Shown here one piece after another: positions 18,566 to 22,015 of a stretch of DNA of 22,015 nucleotides. Position numbers and translations under genes: made by a program. The stretch is from a virus. Under the pieces are notes generated by a model. The model was not told where the DNA came from and ran no database searches. It was given only the letters and a program-made list of their open reading frames with translations. Where the stretch lies: the IMG/VR virus record IMGVR_UViG_3300020119_000214, positions 1 through 22,015 of that record; one strand, 5' to 3'. Every line of letters starts with the position of its first letter. Position 1 is the stretch's first letter.

Positions 18566-20494
18566 GTGCCCAAACAATTCTCCACCGAGGACGCCAAGAA
18601 AATCGTCTTGGACAAGCTGCGTGCCGGGTGGAGTATTCAGCGTGCCTGTGAGTATGTGGGCGTCACCGTCAAGACCTACGAATACTGGTTGTACCGTGCC
18701 GCGGATCCTAAGCAACGTCAGTGGTTCCGTGATGAGGTCGACCGTATCCGCCGCAAGCAAACCATGGCCGGCCCGGCTGATGTGCCGGACTTCGAGACCT
18801 TCTCGAACGTCTATCTGGGCAACCGTCTGTTTGAGCACCACTTGCAGTGGCTCGATCTTCTGGAGGGCAATGAGCCCCGATCGCTCCACCCCGCGCAGAC
18901 CTACATCGCCGGCCACAAAAATCTTCTGCTGATCAACACGCCCCCGCACCATGCCAAGTCTGAGATGTTCTGTCAGAACTATGTGACCTGGCGTATCGTA
19001 CAGGATCCGAACATCCGTGTGCTTCTGGTGTCTGCGTCGGCTGACCGCGCTAAGAAGAACCTGGACGGCATCAAGAACCGCCTGGACAAGGATGTGATGG
19101 TTTACCGTGATCTGAAAGATCACTTTGCGCCGGCTGAGGGCTACAACTCCAAGGATGCCAAGTGGACCTCAGACATGATTCTGATCAATCCGGCGATCCG
19201 TCCGCGCAACACTTCCGGTCACCCCACGGTGCAGGCTCTCGGTATCCGCAAGAAAATCTATGGTGCACGTGCTGACCTGATCATCCTGGACGACTGTGCC
19301 GACCTCGACAACGCCCATGAGTATCAGAAGCAGATCGAGTGGATCCAGGCAATCATCAACTCCCGTCTGGAGCCGGGCACCGGCAAACTGATCATCGTTG
19401 GGACGCGCCTTGCGGCGCAGGACCTCTATTCGGAGTTGCGCAAGCCCGAGTGGTATGTGTCCGGCGAGTCCCCGTGGACGTATCTGTCGCAGCCCGCCGT
19501 GTTGGAGATGACGGATAATCCGGAGACGTGGAAGACCCTCTGGCCAAAGACGAACGTGGCTCCAGCCGGCCTTGAGGTTCACGAGCCTGACGCACAGGGT
19601 TTGTACCCGATGTGGACCGGTCCCGCCTTGGCGGAGAAGCGCAACAACATGTCCGCGGAGATGTGGTCCCGTGTGTACATGCAGGCGCAGATCTCGCAGT
19701 CAACCACGTTCACGCAACAGGAGATCGATGGCTGCACCAACGGAAGACGATTCCCTGGCGTCATTCAAGCCGGCGTTCCCGGACACAGACCAGAAGGTAT
19801 GGCAGGTCTTTACGTTGTCGCAGGACTGGATCCGGCCGCTACCAACTATACGGCAATGGTCGTCGTGGGCGCAGATCTTTCCACAGGCAGACGTTACCTC
19901 TTGGATGTCTGGAACCAGCACGGAGCTTTACCGGCGCAAACCGCTGCCGTGATGAAGGAGTGGACCAGGCGTTACGGTATCTCTGAGTGGCGCATTGAGT
20001 CCAACGCCTATCAGGCGTCCATTCTCCAAGATGAGGATCTGCGTTCATGGATGGCGTCACGGTCGGTTCGGATGAGCGCGCACACCACCGGCAAGAACAA
20101 GTGGGACAACCAGTGGGGCGTGGCGACGATGGCCAACCTCTTCAAGGGCTGGGAGCAGGGATACAACGCCTTGGAGCTGCCTTCCCGCCGGGGCCATCCT
20201 GGAATCCAATCCCTTGTGGAACAGCTGGTTGCCTGGTACCCCACGCCCAGCATGAACCGGGCACCTGTCCAAGATACAGTGATGGCGCTGTGGTTTACGG
20301 AGATTCGTTGCCGTGAGCTGCTCGACCAGCAGGATGGTTCTTCCCATTGGGATCAGGGTTGGTTGAGTCCTCGCGAACGCGAGGAACAGGTGACGCTCAA
20401 TATCGACTGGTACAGCATGTCGCAGGGCAGGTGGGAGGAACCTCCCGAATTGGAGGCCCCCGTGATTTCTAACCCCGCGAGGTGGTGGGAGTAG
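18566..20494 (+). CDS. terL: Terminase large subunit with N-terminal helix-turn-helix
   Basis: This is the packaging ATPase-nuclease. The first 60 residues from GTG 18566 form a helix-turn-helix like that of small terminases (RAGWSIQRACEYVGVTVKTY). The ATPase has INTPPHHAKSE (123-133, Walker A position) and ADLIILDDCAD (D242/D243, Walker B). The RNase H-like nuclease shows VAGLDPA (D422), WRIESNAY (E478) and PVQDTVMALW (D570). The 642-residue length is larger than many TerL proteins because of the N-terminal domain. The frame is open to TTG 18518, but that extension overlaps the last hairpin; GTG 18566 lacks a strong Shine-Dalgarno sequence, so the start is uncertain. No separate small terminase is seen upstream. 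It overlaps the portal start by one base (TAGTG). Confidence 0.92.
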   Translation: MPKQFSTEDAKKIVLDKLRAGWSIQRACEYVGVTVKTYEYWLYRAADPKQRQWFRDEVDRIRRKQTMAGPADVPDFETFSNVYLGNRLFEHHLQWLDLLEGNEPRSLHPAQTYIAGHKNLLLINTPPHHAKSEMFCQNYVTWRIVQDPNIRVLLVSASADRAKKNLDGIKNRLDKDVMVYRDLKDHFAPAEGYNSKDAKWTSDMILINPAIRPRNTSGHPTVQALGIRKKIYGARADLIILDDCADLDNAHEYQKQIEWIQAIINSRLEPGTGKLIIVGTRLAAQDLYSELRKPEWYVSGESPWTYLSQPAVLEMTDNPETWKTLWPKTNVAPAGLEVHEPDAQGLYPMWTGPALAEKRNNMSAEMWSRVYMQAQISQSTTFTQQEIDGCTNGRRFPGVIQAGVPGHRPEGMAGLYVVAGLDPAATNYTAMVVVGADLSTGRRYLLDVWNQHGALPAQTAAVMKEWTRRYGISEWRIESNAYQASILQDEDLRSWMASRSVRMSAHTTGKNKWDNQWGVATMANLFKGWEQGYNALELPSRRGHPGIQSLVEQLVAWYPTPSMNRAPVQDTVMALWFTEIRCRELLDQQDGSSHWDQGWLSPREREEQVTLNIDWYSMSQGRWEEPPELEAPVISNPARWWE

Positions 20495-22015
20495 TGGAGA
20501 TCTTTCAGATCGCCCGCAAGGTTCAGGATATGCGTATCCGCTCCTACCCGCGTGATCAGCGTATGGGCCAGGTTCGTGCTATACGTGCCTCCGAGATTGA
20601 CCGCGTGGCCCCTGGCCTGTTGGCCGATGACTTTCCCAAGCCGATCGTATCGAACGTCATCAACGTTGCCGCACAGTATTCGGCTGAGCAAATCGGCGTG
20701 ATGCCCACGGTTTCGTGCACGGCCGGCGTGATGGTCTCTGACCGCCAGAAGAAGTATGCGCAGCGCAGGACCCTCATAGCCCACAACTACCTGGAGAATT
20801 CGCGTATCAAGGTCTCCATGGTGGAGGCTGCCGACTGGCTCAACACGTACTCGTTTCTGCCGGTGATCTTGGAGCCACATTTCGGTGACGCCTACTGCGA
20901 GCCCGGTCCCCGCCTGCGTTTCGAAAATCCTCTAGGCTGCTATTTCGACCTGGACATCTACGGCCGCACCCGCTGTTTCGCCAAGGTCTATGATTCCGAT
21001 GTTCAGTCGCTGTGCGCCAAGTTCCCCCATGTGGCGAGCGCGCTTCGCGCGGGCATGTCTGTGGAGTCGAGCGCACAGGTTGAGATGGTGGTGTACTACG
21101 ATGATGACGAGATCGTCACCTATGTTCCGTCCCGTGACAACCTTGTTCTGAACCGTGTAGCCAACAAGTTCGGGCGCTGCCCGGTCTACATTGCCGAAGC
21201 ACCCAAGTTCGACAGCGAGTCCCGCGGTGCCTTCGATGATGTCGTGTGGATCCAGGTGGCTCGCGCGGTCTTCGCCCAGATGGGCATGGCTGCCGCTAAG
21301 AAGTCTGTGAACGCTCCCCTGGTGGTTCCGCCTGATGTGGTGAACATCCCGTTCGGTCGTGATCGCGTCATCCGCACCAACATGGGTGAGAAGATCCACT
21401 ACGCCGCCATGGAGATGTCGCCGGCCGCCTGGCAGATCGGTGAGATTCTCGACCGCGACATGACCGTGGGTGCCAGGTTCCCTGAGGGTGCCACCGGAAA
21501 GTCTCCAGGCTCGATCGTCACCGGCCGCGGCATGGAAGAGTTGATGGGCACCATCGACTCTAAGGTGAGAACCTACCAGCTGATTATCGGTGACATGATG
21601 CGCCGCGCGATCAGCGCGGCCTTCGAGATGGATGAGAAGTTCTGGCGCAACACCCGCCGATACATCCGCATCATGGTGAACGGGCAGCAGTATGAGGAAT
21701 CCTACGTTCCCGCCAGAGACATTGCCGGTGTCTACCAGGTTGATGTCACATACGGCATGGCTGCTGGCATGGATCCCAATCGCGCTTTGGTGTTTCTGCT
21801 TCAAGCACGAGGTGACAAGCTTATCTCCCGTGACTACGCACTGCGACAACTGCCGTTCGATCTTAACGTCGATCAAGTTATGGAGCAGATAGACACTGAG
21901 GAGATGACCGACGCCCTCAAGCAGATGCTGGCTCAGACCGCTATGGCGGTGCCGGCTCTTGCCGCACAGGGCCAGGATCCCACGGACACCCTCACCAAGC
22001 TGGCAACGGTGATGA
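20494..22015 (+). CDS. Portal protein, partial (N-terminal ~507 residues)
   Basis: The GTG at 20494 overlaps the terminase stop (TAGTG) and follows GAGGTGGTGGGAG. The frame is open to the window end. The product starts VEIFQIARKVQDMRIRSYPR and contains PIVSNVINVAAQYSAEQIGV, of the kind found near the start of actinophage portal proteins. Further on are beta-rich segments and helical stretches (MEEPLMGT-like GRGMEELMGTIDSKVRTYQL). Position directly after the terminase, size and composition all fit a dodecameric portal at the head-tail vertex. The C-terminus is outside the window. Sequence motifs of portals are weak, so the call rests partly on gene order. Confidence 0.85.
   Translation, partial: MEIFQIARKVQDMRIRSYPRDQRMGQVRAIRASEIDRVAPGLLADDFPKPIVSNVINVAAQYSAEQIGVMPTVSCTAGVMVSDRQKKYAQRRTLIAHNYLENSRIKVSMVEAADWLNTYSFLPVILEPHFGDAYCEPGPRLRFENPLGCYFDLDIYGRTRCFAKVYDSDVQSLCAKFPHVASALRAGMSVESSAQVEMVVYYDDDEIVTYVPSRDNLVLNRVANKFGRCPVYIAEAPKFDSESRGAFDDVVWIQVARAVFAQMGMAAAKKSVNAPLVVPPDVVNIPFGRDRVIRTNMGEKIHYAAMEMSPAAWQIGEILDRDMTVGARFPEGATGKSPGSIVTGRGMEELMGTIDSKVRTYQLIIGDMMRRAISAAFEMDEKFWRNTRRYIRIMVNGQQYEESYVPARDIAGVYQVDVTYGMAAGMDPNRALVFLLQARGDKLISRDYALRQLPFDLNVDQVMEQIDTEEMTDALKQMLAQTAMAVPALAAQGQDPTDTLTKLATVM

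Overview
This window looks like part of the genome of a temperate, tailed phage of a high-G+C actinobacterium, or a prophage derived from one. Streptomyces or a relative is the likeliest host, but that is inference. The main evidence is a WhiB-like iron-sulfur protein (a family confined to actinobacteria and their phages), a large serine integrase, a terminase followed directly by a portal protein, a proofreading family-A DNA polymerase, dense short genes with 1-8 base overlaps, and many GTG starts. I see no tRNA, rRNA or CRISPR array.

Layout. (1) 1-2061, minus strand: the start of an unknown gene, just downstream of a 596-residue DNA polymerase. (2) 2062-2272: a divergent control region with two good promoter-like pairs and a hairpin. 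(3) 2273-11083, plus strand: a long, tightly coupled early/replication operon. It encodes a WhiB-like regulator, a Cas4/RecB-type exonuclease, a RecA/DnaB-like ATPase, an Hjc-type resolvase, a primase split over two frames, an HNH endonuclease inserted at the start of a DnaQ-like exonuclease gene, a sigma-factor-like protein, several tiny zinc-ribbon proteins, a C5 cytosine methyltransferase and a SLOG-family protein. A strong terminator at about 11097-11131 ends it. (4) 11131-12639, minus strand: the serine integrase. (5) 12734-17181, minus strand: sixteen small genes of mostly unknown function. Most have a hairpin in the 5' leader, and seven share a GGGAGAG-type ribosome site. The distal end is a chain of tiny membrane-protein ORFs joined by GTGA overlaps, and a U-tract terminator follows. 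(6) 17182-18565: about 1.4 kb without a convincing gene. It holds an element resembling an actinobacterial rRNA antitermination box pointing into the small-gene operon, operator-like repeats, covarying palindromes, and a tight run of hairpins. (7) 18566-22015, plus strand: large terminase and the start of the portal gene, opening the structural operon.

How the parts may work together (inference). Polymerase, primase, ATPase, resolvase and exonucleases form a phage replication-recombination module. The sigma-like and WhiB-like proteins are candidate switches for phage or host transcription. The integrase provides lysogeny. The leftward small genes resemble a host-takeover or accessory operon, possibly read through its many hairpins with help from the antitermination-like leader. 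The structured gap between the leftward and rightward operons is the best place to look for a packaging site, origin, regulatory RNA or late control region.
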